This document shows, piece by piece, positions 6,164 to 16,268 of a stretch of DNA of 16,268 nucleotides. The notes below the pieces were generated by a model. It saw only the letters and a list, made by a program, of their open reading frames with translations, made no database searches and was not told the DNA's origin. Position 1 is the stretch's first letter. The number at the start of each line of letters is the position of its first letter. Position numbers and translations under genes: made by a program. This DNA is from Clostridiales bacterium (lineage in GTDB: Bacteria; Bacillota; Clostridia; Oscillospirales; Oscillospiraceae), in assembly GCA_017577345.1 (NCBI GenBank), contig PITX01000007.1, forward strand, positions 1 to 16,268, written 5' to 3'.

Positions 6164-7969
6164 ATGTCCGAAGAAAATCTGTACACCTTTGAAAACGAAG
6201 CCTACCGCAAAACCTATTGGCACACCTGCTCGCATGTGATGGCGCAGGCGGTCAAGCGTCTGTATCCGCAGGTCAAGCTGGCGATCGGTCCGTCCATCGA
6301 CAACGGCTGGTACTACGATTTTGACTGCGACTTCACCTTTACGCAGGAGCATCTGGACGCCATTGAAGCAGAGATGAAGAAAATCTGCAAGGAGCGTCTG
6401 CCGCTGGTACGCAGTGAAAAGCCCAGAGAGGAAGCCATCGCCTATATGCAAGGCCTTGAAGAGCCTTACAAGGTAGAGCTGATCAACGATCTGCCCGTGG
6501 ATGCCGTCATTTCTTTCTATACGCAGGGTGAATTCACCGACCTTTGCGCAGGTCCGCATCTGGATTCCACCGGCCGCATCAAGGCCAACGCCTTCAAGCT
6601 GACGCAGTGCTGCGGTGCTTACTGGCGCGGCGACTCCAAGCGCAAGATGCTGCAGCGTATCTACGGCATCGCCTTCCCGAAGAAGGAAGAGCTGGACGAA
6701 TATCTGCTCAGACAGGAAGAAGCCCGCAAGCGTGACCACAATAAGCTCGGTCGTGAGCTGGAATACTTCACCACCGTCGATATCATCGGTCAGGGTCTGC
6801 CGATCCTGCTGCCGAAGGGCGCAAGAGTCATTCAGCTCCTGCAGCGATGGATCGAGGATGAAGAGCAGAAGCGCGGCTATCTGCTGACCAAGACTCCGCT
6901 GATGGCAAAGAGAGACCTCTACCGCATCTCCGGTCACTGGGATCATTATCTGGACGGCATGTTCCTGCTCGGTAATCCTGCCGATGCCAACGATGACACC
7001 AAGGAAATGTACGCTCTGCGTCCGATGACCTGTCCGTTCCAGTATCAGGTCTTCCTGAACCGCGCACGCTCCTACCGCGATCTGCCCATGCGTCTGGGTG
7101 AGACTTCTACCCTCTTCCGCAATGAGGACTCCGGCGAGATGCACGGTCTGATCCGTGTGCGTCAGTTCACGATCTCCGAGGGTCACCTCGTCCTGCGTCC
7201 GGAACAGCTTGAGGAAGAATTCAAGGGTTGTCTGGAGCTTGCAAAGTATGTTCTTGATACCGTCGGTATGCTCGAAAACTGCACCTTCCGCTTCTCGCAG
7301 TGGGATCCTGCAAACCCAAACAACAAGTATGAGGGTACGCCGGAGCAGTGGGAGCTGGCACAGGCTACCATGAAGACCATCCTCGACGATCTGCATGTGG
7401 ATTACACCGTCGGCATTGACGAGGCTGCCTTCTACGGTCCGAAGCTCGATATTCAGTACAAGAATGTATACGGCAAGGAAGATACCATCGTCACCATTCA
7501 GGTCGATATGCTCCTGGCGGAACGCTTCGGCATGGAATACACCGATGTGGACGGTCAGAAGAAGCGTCCGTATATCATCCACCGTACCTCTCTCGGCTGC
7601 TATGAACGCACGCTGGCTTACCTCATTGAGCGTTACGCCGGTGCTCTTCCGCTGTGGATGATGCCAACGCAGGTCAAAATTCTCCCGATCACCGACCGCG
7701 CCCATGACTACGCGAAAGAGCTGGAGGGCAAGCTCTCCGCCGCAGGCATCCGCACCGAAAGCGATCTGCGCAGTGAGAAGCTCGGCTACAAGATCCGCGA
7801 GGCACAGATGCAGAAGATCCCGTATATGCTCGTCATCGGCGACCGCGATATGGAAAACGGCACGGTCTCCGTCCGCACCAGAGGCGGCGTGGATCTCGGC
7901 GCGATGCAGCCCGATGAATTCATGGCAAAGTGCCTGATGGAAATCGCAACGAAGAACAGAGACTTTTAA
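6164..7969 (+). CDS. thrS: Threonine--tRNA ligase (ThrRS) without TGS domain
   Basis: Class II synthetase that charges tRNA-Thr in the cytosol; 601 aa against about 640 for the usual bacterial enzyme. The protein starts about where the editing domain normally begins, so the N-terminal TGS domain is missing. Seen: editing-site HTCSH (His20, His24) and CAGPH (Cys128, His132); catalytic-domain zinc ligands Cys290 (MTCPFQ), His341 (SEGHL) and His473 (IHR); motif 2 arginine Arg319 in TLFRNE; anticodon-binding domain from about 500. The motif 2 segment reads MHGLIRVRQFT followed by SEGHL rather than the common DDAHIF form, so it belongs to a divergent ThrRS group. The ATG at 6164 has AGGAGG at 6151-6156. 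A TTG start at 6134 lies in the T-box tail and is not credible. Controlled by the T-box at 5901-6132. Confidence 0.97.
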   Translation: MSEENLYTFENEAYRKTYWHTCSHVMAQAVKRLYPQVKLAIGPSIDNGWYYDFDCDFTFTQEHLDAIEAEMKKICKERLPLVRSEKPREEAIAYMQGLEEPYKVELINDLPVDAVISFYTQGEFTDLCAGPHLDSTGRIKANAFKLTQCCGAYWRGDSKRKMLQRIYGIAFPKKEELDEYLLRQEEARKRDHNKLGRELEYFTTVDIIGQGLPILLPKGARVIQLLQRWIEDEEQKRGYLLTKTPLMAKRDLYRISGHWDHYLDGMFLLGNPADANDDTKEMYALRPMTCPFQYQVFLNRARSYRDLPMRLGETSTLFRNEDSGEMHGLIRVRQFTISEGHLVLRPEQLEEEFKGCLELAKYVLDTVGMLENCTFRFSQWDPANPNNKYEGTPEQWELAQATMKTILDDLHVDYTVGIDEAAFYGPKLDIQYKNVYGKEDTIVTIQVDMLLAERFGMEYTDVDGQKKRPYIIHRTSLGCYERTLAYLIERYAGALPLWMMPTQVKILPITDRAHDYAKELEGKLSAAGIRTESDLRSEKLGYKIREAQMQKIPYMLVIGDRDMENGTVSVRTRGGVDLGAMQPDEFMAKCLMEIATKNRDF

Positions 7970-7988
7970 TATCCTGACTATGAAATAA

Positions 7989-8028
7989 CACAAACCGCGT
8001 GTCGAAATCCCTCGGCACGCGGTTTGTG
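7989..8028 (+). terminator. Hairpin after thrS (13-bp perfect stem, no clear U-tract)
   Basis: CACAAACCGCGTG (7989-8001) pairs exactly with CACGCGGTTTGTG (8016-8028) around a 14-nt loop, 19 bp past the thrS stop. No U-run follows on the plus strand, so it may pause or protect the transcript end rather than act as a classic terminator. The next gene has its own promoter element. Confidence 0.55.
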
Positions 8029-8050
8029 CTGTACAAATATTTCCGATGTA

Positions 8051-8059
8051 TGTTATAAT
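8051..8059 (+). promoter_or_regulatory. Extended -10 promoter for the M42 peptidase gene
   Basis: TGTTATAAT at 8051-8059 is an extended -10 (TGnTATAAT) with a perfect TATAAT. The best -35 candidate is weak (TGTACA, 8030-8035, 18-bp spacing). The predicted start near 8066 is about 24 nt before the ATG at 8090. Confidence 0.55.
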
Positions 8060-8089
8060 AACAAAAACACCCTCGAAAGGAGCTTGGAT

Positions 8090-9121
8090 ATGGAGAATTA
8101 TGTAAACTTCGCGGTGGAAAAGGCCGTTGCTCTTTTGGGCATTGACAGCCCCACCGGTTACACCCGCGATGCGGAGGAATTTGTCCTGCGCGAGTTTTCC
8201 GCGCTGGGCTTTGCGGCAAGCCGCACCGTCAAGGGCGGCATTCTGGTCGACCTCGGCGGAAAAGACGATCATGACGGTCTGCTTCTGGAAGCACACGCCG
8301 ATACGCTCGGCGGCATGGTCGCGGAGATCAAGGGTAACGGCAGACTACGCATTGACCGTCTCGGCGGCATGTGCGCAAGCAACGCCGAAACGGAAAACTG
8401 CCGCATCGTCACAAAATTCGACGGCATCTATGAGGGCACGCTGCAGCTTTGCAACGCCTCCGTCCATGTCAACGGCGACTACGCCTCCACGGAGCGCAAA
8501 TGGGACACGGTGGAAGTCGTGCTCGATGAGATCGTGGAGAATGCGGACGATGTGAAAAAGCTCGGCATCTCTGTCGGCGACATCGTCTGCTTTGAGCCGC
8601 GCACCCGCGTCACGAGATCCGGTTACATCAAGAGCCGCTTCCTCGACGACAAGCTCTCGGTCGGCATTCTGCTCGGTTTTGCCAAGTATCTCAAGGACAA
8701 CAGCATCGTCCCCGAGCGCCATGTCTACGCCCATGTGACGGTTTATGAAGAGGTCGGTCACGGCGGCGCAGGCTCCGTACCTGACGGCGTGACCGAGGCG
8801 ATTTCCGTAGATATGGGCTGTGTCGGCGACGGTCTGCAATGCACCGAGCGGCAGGTCTCCATCTGCGCCAAGGATTCCGGCGGTCCGTACTCCTATGAGG
8901 TCGTGAAAAAGCTGATCGCCGCGGCGAAGAAGGAAAACGCCGATTACGCCGTGGACATCTATCCGCACTACGGCTCGGATGTGGAAGCAACGCTCGGTGC
9001 AGGACATGACCTCCGCCACGGTCTGATCGGTGCAGGCGTCTACGCCTCCCACGGCTATGAGCGCAGTCATAAGGACGGCGTGTGCAACACGCTGAAGGTG
9101 CTCAAGGGCTACATCCTATGA
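8090..9121 (+). CDS. M42-family metallopeptidase (aminopeptidase/endoglucanase-like)
   Basis: A 343-aa cytosolic di-metal aminopeptidase of the M42 family, whose characterised members form TET-type complexes that trim peptides. Seen: AHADTLG with His69 and Asp71, RFLDDK with Asp186 as likely bridging ligand, VYEEVGHGG with Glu220-Glu221 as catalytic base and ligand, VDMG with Asp241, and a late His in SHGYERSH (His321 or His327). All expected ligands are present, so it should be active. The frame is open further upstream, but the ATG at 8090 has GAAAGGAG 7 bp before it and gives the family N-terminus. It overlaps the next gene by 4 bp (ATGA), implying coupling. Substrate specificity cannot be read from the sequence. 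Confidence 0.9.
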   Translation: MENYVNFAVEKAVALLGIDSPTGYTRDAEEFVLREFSALGFAASRTVKGGILVDLGGKDDHDGLLLEAHADTLGGMVAEIKGNGRLRIDRLGGMCASNAETENCRIVTKFDGIYEGTLQLCNASVHVNGDYASTERKWDTVEVVLDEIVENADDVKKLGISVGDIVCFEPRTRVTRSGYIKSRFLDDKLSVGILLGFAKYLKDNSIVPERHVYAHVTVYEEVGHGGAGSVPDGVTEAISVDMGCVGDGLQCTERQVSICAKDSGGPYSYEVVKKLIAAAKKENADYAVDIYPHYGSDVEATLGAGHDLRHGLIGAGVYASHGYERSHKDGVCNTLKVLKGYIL

Positions 9122-9864
9122 AAAAGAAATACCGGCTGCCCGGCGGAATATTCATTCTGCTGGGCGTGCTGCTATACTGCATTTTTATTTTCTATCACTT
9201 CGCAGGTCTGCTCTTCTGCGCTATCGGTGCGCTGATCCTGCTGTTCGGCGCGGTCGATGCGATGAAAGAGCGGTTTCCGAAAGCGACAAAGTGCGTGCGG
9301 ACGGTTTTGCGCATCGGTGTGTGTATCGTTCTGCTTGCCGCGATCGGTACGGGGATCTGGGTCGGCATCTGCGCCAAGGGTGACCTTGCGCCGCAGGCAG
9401 ACTTCGTGATCGTTCTCGGCGCAGGCGTGAACGGCGATGTGCCGAGCAAGTCCCTCTCGGAGCGTTTGGAAGCAACGGAGCATTATCTGGAGCAGTATCC
9501 CGATGCCGTAGCTGTACTCTCCGGCGGTCAGGGTGACGGTGAAAATATCAGCGAGGCACTGTGTATGTTCAACTGGCTGACGGAATGCGGCATTGCGCCG
9601 GAGCATCTGCGCATGGAGGACAGGGCGACAACAACGGAGGAGAATATCCGTTTCTCGCTGGAGCTGATCGAGCGGGAATACGGGACGCGTCCGGAAACTG
9701 CCGCCGTTGTGTCCAGCTCCTACCACCTTGCCCGCGCCTCCCTGCTGGCAAAGGATGAAGGATTGCAGATCCTCGGCGTTCCCGCGGAAACGGACAATCC
9801 GATCTACTTCTGCCAGATGTTCCTGCGCGAGATCTGCGGCGTGTGGTACACGGTGATTTTCTGA
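9118..9864 (+). CDS. YdcF-family (DUF218) membrane protein
   Basis: A 248-aa protein with an N-terminal membrane region (hydrophobic segments about 10-28, 29-47 and 64-84) and a DUF218 domain from about residue 93, related to YdcF/SanA/ElyC proteins linked to envelope or lipid-carrier metabolism. Seen: ADFVIVLGAGV (94-104) with downstream SERLEA, VLSGGQGDGENISEA (133-147), EDRATTTEENI (167-177) and SSSYHLARA (199-207), the usual conserved order. The ATG at 9118 overlaps the stop of the M42 gene in an ATGA; the earlier ATG at 9082 lies inside the M42 gene in another frame and is rejected. No independent ribosome site is needed with this coupling. The precise biochemical activity of the family is not settled. 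Confidence 0.87.
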   Translation: MKKKYRLPGGIFILLGVLLYCIFIFYHFAGLLFCAIGALILLFGAVDAMKERFPKATKCVRTVLRIGVCIVLLAAIGTGIWVGICAKGDLAPQADFVIVLGAGVNGDVPSKSLSERLEATEHYLEQYPDAVAVLSGGQGDGENISEALCMFNWLTECGIAPEHLRMEDRATTTEENIRFSLELIEREYGTRPETAAVVSSSYHLARASLLAKDEGLQILGVPAETDNPIYFCQMFLREICGVWYTVIF

Positions 9865-9938
9865 ACAGTGTCCTGCAAGGTCGGCTTATCGGGCGGCCGA
9901 TGACCATCCCTGCAGACATTTATCGAGGTTGTGCGTAG

Positions 9939-9957
9939 GGGCGACCATTGGTCGCCC
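9939..9957. repeat. Intergenic palindrome (GGGCGACC arms)
   Basis: GGGCGACC (9939-9946), a 3-nt loop and GGTCGCCC (9950-9957) form a perfect 8-bp hairpin, preceded by GTAGG. From memory, this motif with this flank recurs between genes in many gut Clostridia; that is recollection and was not searched. No coding function. Confidence 0.6.
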
Positions 9958-9991
9958 GCCAATGAAAACATCCGAAATCTGATAGGCACAG

Positions 9992-10022
9992 ATTGCCACG
10001 CCACCTGCGGTGGCGTGGCAAT
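9992..10022. repeat. Intergenic palindrome with 14-bp perfect arms
   Basis: ATTGCCACGCCACC (9992-10005) pairs with its exact reverse complement (10009-10022) around a TGC loop. It sits 35 bp after the previous palindrome. The pair looks like REP-type dispersed elements in the gap between two convergent transcription units (ydcF-like and uvrB). Confidence 0.65.
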
Positions 10023-10063
10023 GACAATCAAAGATTTGACGGTTTGATCATTTATTGACAAAA

Positions 10064-10092
10064 ACAGAGTGCGTTTCTGCACTCTGTTTTTT
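10064..10092. terminator. Bidirectional intrinsic terminator between the ydcF-like gene and uvrB
   Basis: ACAGAGTGC (10064-10072) and GCACTCTGT (10079-10087) form a perfect 9-bp stem with a 6-nt loop. A run of A precedes it and six T (10087-10092) follow, so it works in both directions. It ends the minus-strand uvrB transcript (stop at 10095) and can stop plus-strand transcription from the M42/ydcF-like pair. Confidence 0.85.
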
Positions 10093-10094
10093 GT

Positions 10095-12056
10095 CTATTT
10101 TTCTCCGCGGAGCTCGATGATACGGTCGCGCAGGACGGCGGCGTATTCGTACTCCATCATTCTTGCGGCGGTCTTCATTTCCTTCTCCAGCCGCAATATC
10201 TCGCGCTCGCGTTCGGCCTTTGTCATCTTCACGCCGTCAGCTCTCGCCGCATCAGCCTCGCTCTGCGTGATCTCCAACAGCTCGCGCACATCCTTGATGA
10301 TCGTCTTCGGCACGATGCCGTGCGCCTTGTTGTAAGCATCCTGAATGCCGCGGCGGCGGTTTGTCTCGTCAATGGCGGCGCGCATTGCGTCCGTGATCTT
10401 ATCGGCATACATGATGACGCGCCCCTCCGCATTTCGTGCGGCGCGTCCGATCGTCTGAATGAGGCTGGTCTCGCTTCGCAGGAAACCCTCCTTGTCCGCA
10501 TCCAGTATGGCGACCAGCGACACCTCCGGCAGGTCAAGTCCCTCACGCAGGAGGTTGATGCCGACCAAAACATCGAATTTTGCCATGCGCAGGTCGCGCA
10601 GAATTTCCATGCGCTCCAAAGCAGCAACATCGGAGTGCATATAGCGCACGCGGATGCCTGCCTTTTGCAGATAGCTCGTTAAGTCCTCCGCCATTTTCTT
10701 TGTCAGCGTCGTAACAAGGACGCGCTCATTGCGCTCGACGACGCGGTTGCACTCTCCGATCAGGTCGTCGATCTGCCCCTCGATCGGACGGACGGAAATC
10801 TCCGGGTCCAACAGACCCGTCGGACGGATGACCTGCTCGGCGACCTGCGACGCTCTGCCGCGCTCAAACTCCGCAGGCGTTGCAGAAACATAGACTGCCT
10901 GATGGATCTTGCTTTCAAATTCCGGGAAGGTCAGTGGGCGGTTATCAAATGCGCTCGGCAGACGGAAGCCGTAATCCACCAGACTTTCCTTGCGGCTGCG
11001 GTCGCCGGCATACATGGCGCGTACCTGCGGCAGCGTCACATGGCTCTCATCCACGAAGAGAATGAAATCCTCCGGGAAATAGTCCAATAGCGTCATCGGC
11101 GGTGTCCCCGGTGCCCTGCCGGAGATCACACGCGAATAGTTTTCGATCCCGCTGCAGAAGCCGATCTCCTGCAGCATTTCAATATCATACATCGTGCGCT
11201 GACGGATGCGCTGTGCCTCCAGCAGCTTGTCATGCGCCTTGAACCATGCCTCGCGTTCCTCCATCTCCGCTTCGATCTCGAAAATGGCGCGGTTCAGCTT
11301 CTCACGGGAGGCAACATAGTGAGAAGCAGGATAGATGGCAACATGATTGACCACGCGCTCCGGTATGCCGGTCACGGCGTTGATCTCGGAGATGCGGTCG
11401 ACCTCGTCGCCGAAAAATTCCACGCGGATAGCGCGTCCCGACCAGTAGACGGGATAGATCTCCACCGTATCACCGCGGACACGGAAGGTGTTGCGGGTGA
11501 ATTCGATGTCGTTGCGCTCGTAACGGATCTCGACCAGCTTTTTCATCAGCTCTTCCCGATTTTTCTCCATGCCCGTACGCAGAGAAATGACCATGTTTTT
11601 ATAGTCGATCGGGTCGCCCAGTCCGTAGATGCAGGATACCGACGCCACCACGATCACATCGCGCCGCTCGAACAGCGAGGAGGTCGCGCTGTGCCGCAGA
11701 CGCTCGATTTCGTCATTGATGGAAGAATCCTTTTCGATATAGGTGTCCGTATGCGGGATATACGCCTCAGGCTGATAGTAGTCGTAGTAGGAGATAAAAT
11801 ACTCCACCGCATTTTCCGGGAAAAATTCGCGGAACTCGCTGCAAAGCTGTGCCGCAAGGGTCTTATTGTGCGCCAGCACGAGGGTCGGTCGGTTGAGCTT
11901 TTCGATGACAGATGCCATCGTGAAGGTCTTTCCCGAGCCGGTCACGCCGAGCAGTACCTGCTCCTTCATCCCGGCACGAAGTCCGTCTGTCAGCGTGCGG
12001 ATCGCCTCCGGCTGGTCGCCGGTGGCACTGTAAGGCGCGTGAAGTTTGAAATCCAT
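10095..12056 (-). CDS. uvrB: Excinuclease ABC subunit UvrB
   Basis: Damage-verifying helicase-like subunit of nucleotide excision repair; it receives damaged DNA from UvrA and recruits UvrC. It has 653 aa, normal length. Seen: Walker A GVTGSGKT at 37-44, the beta-hairpin segment [12 protein letters not shown] (90-101), Walker B with DESH at 336-339, SATP at 391-394, [14 protein letters not shown] (498-511), motif [11 protein letters not shown] (534-542), and a C-terminal UVR motif from about 621 ([17 protein letters not shown]) that contacts UvrC. The ATG at 12056 follows GGAGGAA. It starts 17 bp after the upstream nucleoside hydrolase stop, so it is probably the last gene of that transcript. 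No uvrA or uvrC is in the window. Confidence 0.98.
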   Translation of the reverse strand: MDFKLHAPYSATGDQPEAIRTLTDGLRAGMKEQVLLGVTGSGKTFTMASVIEKLNRPTLVLAHNKTLAAQLCSEFREFFPENAVEYFISYYDYYQPEAYIPHTDTYIEKDSSINDEIERLRHSATSSLFERRDVIVVASVSCIYGLGDPIDYKNMVISLRTGMEKNREELMKKLVEIRYERNDIEFTRNTFRVRGDTVEIYPVYWSGRAIRVEFFGDEVDRISEINAVTGIPERVVNHVAIYPASHYVASREKLNRAIFEIEAEMEEREAWFKAHDKLLEAQRIRQRTMYDIEMLQEIGFCSGIENYSRVISGRAPGTPPMTLLDYFPEDFILFVDESHVTLPQVRAMYAGDRSRKESLVDYGFRLPSAFDNRPLTFPEFESKIHQAVYVSATPAEFERGRASQVAEQVIRPTGLLDPEISVRPIEGQIDDLIGECNRVVERNERVLVTTLTKKMAEDLTSYLQKAGIRVRYMHSDVAALERMEILRDLRMAKFDVLVGINLLREGLDLPEVSLVAILDADKEGFLRSETSLIQTIGRAARNAEGRVIMYADKITDAMRAAIDETNRRRGIQDAYNKAHGIVPKTIIKDVRELLEITQSEADAARADGVKMTKAEREREILRLEKEMKTAARMMEYEYAAVLRDRIIELRGEK

Positions 12057-12073
12057 GGGGTTCCTCCGTCGGA

Positions 12074-13003
12074 TCAGTATGCTTGTATCGTAGTCAGTAA
12101 AACATCCCGGAAGGCGTTTCGGTCGATTTCCAAAACGACAAACGCGTTTTTCGTGTCGAACTTCTTGTCGCTGTAGAGGTCGGTGACGGTCTTGCCGAAG
12201 GTCAGCTCTGACTGCGTTTCGACAAACACGCCCGCCTCCCTGCCGGAAAAGAGCTCCGGCTTCGCACAGTAGAGTACCGGGCAGGCATCATGCACGCACC
12301 AGCCGCCCTGACCGACTGCCATGTTCTTGCGCAGAAGCTCGGGCGTTGCTTCATAGAAAAAGCGGCACATCGCGCTTTCGTGCGTCCTGAGCAGGTCTAA
12401 TTCCTGCTTCGTCAGAAACGCCTGCTCCGTGACCTCCAGACCGCACATCACCTTGGGAACACTGCTGCGGAAAACCACCTGTGCCGCCTCGGGGTCAGCA
12501 TGGATGTTGAACTCCGCGCTGGGCGTGCAGTTGCCGCGGGTGGCAGAGCCGCCCATGAGCACAATGCGGTGCAGATAATCGGGCAGATCGGGGTGCTCGG
12601 CAAGCGCGATGGCAATATTGGTCAAGGGGCCGAGGGTGATCAGCTCCAGCTTCCCGCCGCAGGTCTTTGCCTGTTCATAAAGTGCATCCCACGCGGGAAT
12701 TATTTCCGCTTTGCGGCGCGGTGCAGGCAGCTTCGCTCCGCCGAGTCCGTCCCTGCCGTGGAAGCTCTCGCCGTATTCATACTCGCGCAGCAGGGGCTTA
12801 TCCGCGCCGGGATAAACAGGGCAGTCTGTGCCCGTCAGATCGCAGATCTTCAGCGCATTCTCCGTTGTGAGAGACAGCGGCGCATTGCCTGCAACGGTAC
12901 TGATGCCGAGCAGCTCCAGCTCCGGCAGGCGGTCTGCAAGCACAAGTGCCGCCGCATCGTCCACGCCCGGATCGCAGTCGATCCACACGGGTATCGTGTT
13001 CAT
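12074..13003 (-). CDS. Nucleoside hydrolase (IunH/RihA-B-C family), paralogue 1
   Basis: A 309-aa Ca2+-dependent N-ribohydrolase that splits nucleosides into base and ribose. Seen: the N-terminal calcium/ribose motif DCDPGVDD at 9-16, [11 protein letters not shown] (about 124-134), MGGSATRGN followed by [12 protein letters not shown] (the usual central block), and a late active-site VHDA that may set base preference. The ATG at 13003 overlaps the stop of the upstream paralogue by 4 bp (ATGA), and GAGGGGAG lies just ahead of it. It forms an operon with a second hydrolase, two nucleoside-type ABC permeases and uvrB. Purine or pyrimidine preference cannot be assigned by eye. Confidence 0.93.
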   Translation of the reverse strand: MNTIPVWIDCDPGVDDAAALVLADRLPELELLGISTVAGNAPLSLTTENALKICDLTGTDCPVYPGADKPLLREYEYGESFHGRDGLGGAKLPAPRRKAEIIPAWDALYEQAKTCGGKLELITLGPLTNIAIALAEHPDLPDYLHRIVLMGGSATRGNCTPSAEFNIHADPEAAQVVFRSSVPKVMCGLEVTEQAFLTKQELDLLRTHESAMCRFFYEATPELLRKNMAVGQGGWCVHDACPVLYCAKPELFSGREAGVFVETQSELTFGKTVTDLYSDKKFDTKNAFVVLEIDRNAFRDVLLTTIQAY

Positions 13004-13932
13004 ATGCTCCCCTCCCCAAATGTGCTGACCGCCTCGACAAGCAGCGCGACAAAAGCGTCACGGTCAATACCGAGGTTGACCCGTGCATTGGCAGGTGCTC
13101 TGTCATGTCCGACCGTTGCGCCGCGGCAGTATTCGCCCTTTGTCTCGATTTCGACACACAGATCCTCGGAAATCAGCAAATCGGGACGGATCAGCGACAC
13201 GACTGCGACCGGATCATGCATAGGTGCGCCGGGATAACCCAGTTTTCGGTGAAACTCATAGAAAAATTCCAGCCATTCTGCCACGACCCGCGCCACCTCA
13301 TTGCCGACAGCGCGAACGCGTTCAAAATCTTCGGGATAGATCAGCGCTTTTTCGGTCACATCCAGACCGCTCATGATGAGCGGGATGCCGCTCTTCATCA
13401 CAATATCGGCAGCCTCGGGGTCGACTAAAATATTGAACTCCGCGGCAGGTGTCCAGTTGCCGTGCGCGATGCCGCCGCCCATGAAGCTGATTTTCTCGAT
13501 CCTGCTTTTCAGCTCCGGATGTGCCAGCAGAAGCGCGGCTACATTGGTCTGCGGTCCGGTCGCAATGATCGTGACCGGCGTTTCACTTTCACGAAGAGTT
13601 TTCGCCATCAACTCCACAGAGCGCAGCTTGCTCAGCTCCATGGAAGGCTCCGGCAGCTTCGGTCCGTCCAGTCCGGACTGACCGTGGACGGAGGGCGCAT
13701 TCATCGGCTTTGCCAGCAGCGGCGCAGGTCTTCCCATGGCGATCGGGCAGCTGATGCCGAGCAGGGTACAGATGCGCAGGGCGTTATAGGTCGTTTTTTC
13801 GATCGTCTGATTGCCGCACACGGAGGTAACTGCCCGAATATCCAGCATCGGGCTTGATTTGGCAAGCATCCACGCGATCGCGTCATCATGGCCGGGATCT
13901 CCGTCTAAGATTACGGGAATTCGTTGTTTCAT
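13000..13932 (-). CDS. Nucleoside hydrolase (IunH/RihA-B-C family), paralogue 2
   Basis: A 310-aa second nucleoside hydrolase. Seen: DGDPGHDDA at 10-18 (His in place of Val in the motif, as in many family members), ATGPQTNVAALL in the middle, MGGGIAHGN followed by AEFNILVDPEAA, and MHDPVAVV near the C-terminal third as the active-site histidine region. The open frame extends to 14055, but that extension lies in the permease gene. The ATG at 13932 has AAGGAG about 6 bp upstream and gives the family N-terminus. It lies 58 bp after the permease stop and overlaps paralogue 1 by 4 bp. The two paralogues are clearly divergent, so they probably differ in substrate rather than being a recent duplication. 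Confidence 0.93.
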   Translation of the reverse strand: MKQRIPVILDGDPGHDDAIAWMLAKSSPMLDIRAVTSVCGNQTIEKTTYNALRICTLLGISCPIAMGRPAPLLAKPMNAPSVHGQSGLDGPKLPEPSMELSKLRSVELMAKTLRESETPVTIIATGPQTNVAALLLAHPELKSRIEKISFMGGGIAHGNWTPAAEFNILVDPEAADIVMKSGIPLIMSGLDVTEKALIYPEDFERVRAVGNEVARVVAEWLEFFYEFHRKLGYPGAPMHDPVAVVSLIRPDLLISEDLCVEIETKGEYCRGATVGHDRAPANARVNLGIDRDAFVALLVEAVSTFGEGSI

Positions 13933-13990
13933 ATCATACTCCTTTTCGGAGAAAGATTGAGGGAAGGGCATCTGTCCTCCCCTCATGCTG

Positions 13991-16268
<2,278 letters not shown>

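Noticed and set aside
6131..8296. 721-residue open frame antisense to thrS and the M42 gene
   Set aside because: It is the mirror of two clear genes with strong motifs, lacks a ribosome site and runs through the T-box end and intergenic hairpin. It reflects codon bias, not a gene.
11232..12176. 314-residue plus-strand frame over uvrB
   Set aside because: Shadow of uvrB; it spans the uvrB start and the hydrolase end with no start signal.

Overview
The window looks like chromosomal DNA of a gut-type Clostridia, most plausibly Oscillospiraceae/Ruminococcaceae. The basis is moderately GC-rich genes (about 50-55% in the stretches I hand-counted), strong AGGAGG ribosome binding sites, perfect sigma-A promoters in AT-rich gaps, a T-box before thrS, a YabE-type 3D/G5 cell-wall protein, and palindromic intergenic repeats. 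The genus call is inference. Nearly everything is housekeeping; I see no phage, IS, CRISPR array or defence island.

Layout. 1-1914 (minus): thrH-like phosphatase followed by a HerA-like (DUF853) ATPase that runs off the left edge. 1915-2081: divergent promoters. 2082-2384 (plus): orphan 100-aa protein. 2385-2906: repeat-rich gap with a tRNA-Gln(CTG) on the minus strand, whose 3' end plus terminator is duplicated as a perfect 79-bp direct repeat around a 97-bp segment of three hairpins. 2907-5609 (minus): yabE-like gene, then ksgA, then yjjG. A terminator-like hairpin lies between yabE and ksgA, and ksgA and yjjG are tightly coupled. 5610-6163: divergent control region with a perfect promoter for the yabE-like gene and a promoter plus T-box riboswitch for thrS. 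6164-7969 (plus): thrS, encoding a ThrRS without the TGS domain. 8090-9864 (plus): M42 metallopeptidase overlapping a YdcF-family membrane protein. 9865-10094: palindromic repeats and a bidirectional terminator. 10095-16268 (minus): a probable operon of two nucleoside-type ABC permeases, two nucleoside hydrolases and uvrB.

The permease and hydrolase genes form a coherent nucleoside uptake and cleavage module: import through a BMP/NupPQ-type transporter, then N-glycosidic cleavage to base and ribose. uvrB is appended 17 bp downstream without uvrA. The ATPase and binding protein expected upstream are not seen.

Instead, the upstream end of the first permease is fused in frame to the core of an archaeal/eukaryotic-type prolyl-tRNA synthetase. 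The join falls inside a short shared Gly-Gly-Val-Ile-Met segment, and GC content jumps to about 62%. This is the most anomalous spot in the window. I judge it more likely a chimeric join (assembly, or recombination at short homology) than a designed fusion protein. I did not find a convincing new biological system; the other points worth checking are the tRNA-Gln repeat, the ksgA leader hairpin and the TGS-less ThrRS.
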